6,751 nucleotides of DNA, from contig CADBTM010000232.1 of the NCBI GenBank assembly GCA_902797555.1, positions 1-6,751 of the forward strand, given 5' to 3'. Positions 5,823 through 6,751 of the stretch are shown here, piece by piece; position 1 is the first letter of the stretch; each line of letters starts with the position of its first letter. The notes below the pieces were generated by a model that made no database searches, had not been told where the DNA came from, and saw nothing but the letters and a program-made list of their open reading frames with translations. The position numbers and the translations under genes were made by a program. The stretch is from Oscillospiraceae bacterium (GTDB lineage Bacteria; Bacillota; Clostridia; Oscillospirales; Butyricicoccaceae).

Positions 5823-6751
5823 TCAACCGTAGGCAAGGCTGGCGCCCGACAGGTCGAGGCGGGTCAGACCTTGGGGGGTAAAGCGGTAATAGACCCGGTG
5901 GGTATAGGCCAGATCCTCATTGGACCACTCCTTGCCGTTTACGGCGAAGAAGTCGGGATCGCCCAGCCAGCAGTTGGCATAGTAGGGCAGATCGGAATCG
6001 AAATCGTAGGGCGCAAGATTCTGGGGCAGGGCGCCCTCGTCGAGGGTAAAGATGCGGCTGAAGCTGTCGTCCAGCGCATAGAACTGGAGCCACAGATCGT
6101 CGCCCGCGCACTGCACGGCCAGATAGTTTTTGCCGTCCTGATGGAGGATCGAGCCGTAGGCATCGTCACAGCTGAGAGGCCGGGACACCGTCTGGCTCTT
6201 TTCGCCCAGGATCCCGCTGCCCTGATAGAGATTGATCCCGGTGATCATCCCGGTGGTATAGTCCCGGGACAGGGAGAGATCGACGGTGCGGAAGCCGGAA
6301 TCCTCGGTCAGCACATAATCCTCCGCCACCATATCGTCCAAAAGGATATCGTAGGCATAATTCCGGGGAACGGACAGCCATTTTTCCTCGAACAGGCCGG
6401 GGGCGGCGGCAAAGGGGATGGTGCGGGAAATGCCGGTGATCTCATAGGGATAATTGATCTGACCGTTGAAATAGAAGGTGATCCCCTCATAGCCCAGCAC
6501 CCACGAAAAGTCGGGGGAGGAGCAATAGCTTTCCCGGTCAAAGAGGTCGTCGAGGAAGGCTTCGACCATGGCGCGGGTGGGATAGCGCTCGTCCTGCAGC
6601 CGGTCGGCCAGCATCTCCTTGAGGGCGGACAGGTCGGTGACCACCTCGTCCAGACCCAGCTCGTGACCGTCCTTGGTGTCAAAGTTATAACCGGTTTTGA
6701 TGTCGAGGGAGAGGGCGTTCACCCGGTTGTCCTCGCTCTGATGCTCCACAA
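5823..6751 (-). CDS. DUF3298 (RsiV-like) domain-containing protein, C-terminal fragment
   Basis: About 309 codons are visible; the start lies beyond the right edge, so the signal peptide, lipobox or membrane segment expected for this kind of protein cannot be checked. The first ~125 visible residues fit DUF3298: NALSLDIKTGYNFDTKDG (11-28), a helix region LSALKEMLADRL, then FLDDLFDRESY (65-75) and the typical GITFYFNGQINYPYEITG (89-106) leading into IPF. DUF3298 is the extracellular, lysozyme-binding domain of the anti-sigma factor RsiV and also occurs in many secreted proteins of unknown role. The remaining ~185 residues, rich in aromatic and acidic residues (for example DDLWLQFYALDDSF), match nothing I recognise. 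The first in-frame valine at 6749 is not a real start: the coding frame stays open to the edge and there is no room to see a ribosome site. Domain call is good; function is unknown. Confidence 0.8.
   Translation of the reverse strand, partial: VEHQSEDNRVNALSLDIKTGYNFDTKDGHELGLDEVVTDLSALKEMLADRLQDERYPTRAMVEAFLDDLFDRESYCSSPDFSWVLGYEGITFYFNGQINYPYEITGISRTIPFAAAPGLFEEKWLSVPRNYAYDILLDDMVAEDYVLTEDSGFRTVDLSLSRDYTTGMITGINLYQGSGILGEKSQTVSRPLSCDDAYGSILHQDGKNYLAVQCAGDDLWLQFYALDDSFSRIFTLDEGALPQNLAPYDFDSDLPYYANCWLGDPDFFAVNGKEWSNEDLAYTHRVYYRFTPQGLTRLDLSGASLAYG

Overview
The window looks like chromosomal DNA from a GC-rich, low-oxygen Gram-positive bacterium, most likely a Clostridia member of the gut Oscillospiraceae/Ruminococcaceae type. 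The evidence is strong AAGGAGG-type ribosome binding sites, T-tailed hairpin terminators, an SLH-anchored surface protein with N-terminal modules familiar from gut Firmicutes, and a DUF3298 (RsiV-like) protein. The taxonomic placement is inference; no rRNA or other marker gene is present.

Layout. 1-694 (+) is the 3' third of glmS, the glucosamine-6-phosphate synthase gene, broken by an apparent loss of one A in a homopolymer at 190-194. It ends at a strong terminator (703-729). Directly after that lies an intact APH(3')-type phosphotransferase gene (745-1533, +), closed by a long imperfect hairpin terminator (1537-1601). A clear sigma-A-type promoter (1621-1649) and an extended Shine-Dalgarno drive a membrane-anchored HD-GYP phosphohydrolase with an extracytoplasmic sensor region (1686-3050, +). 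This gene converges on a large minus-strand gene for a secreted, three-SLH-domain surface protein with a repeat-rich, probably beta-helical stalk (3135-5645, -), and a hairpin lies between the two 3' ends. The SLH gene has its own promoter (5721-5749, -). Upstream of it, a separate minus-strand gene encoding a DUF3298-domain protein (5823-6751, -) runs off the right edge and ends at its own terminator.

How the genes relate. Each gene appears to be its own transcription unit, so this is not a single operon. A loose cell-envelope theme runs through it: GlmS makes the amino-sugar precursor of peptidoglycan, the SLH protein binds secondary wall polymer, the HD-GYP protein probably couples an outside signal to c-di-GMP breakdown, and DUF3298 is the extracellular domain type of the lysozyme-sensing anti-sigma factor RsiV. 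A functional link between them is not shown by the sequence.

I see no tRNA, rRNA, insertion sequence, CRISPR array, riboswitch or attachment site. No intergenic gap exceeds 300 bases. The points most worth a second look are the putative carbohydrate-binding-like sensor on the HD-GYP enzyme, the glmS frameshift, the phosphotransferase start placed immediately behind a terminator, and that enzyme's changed aminoglycoside-contact positions.
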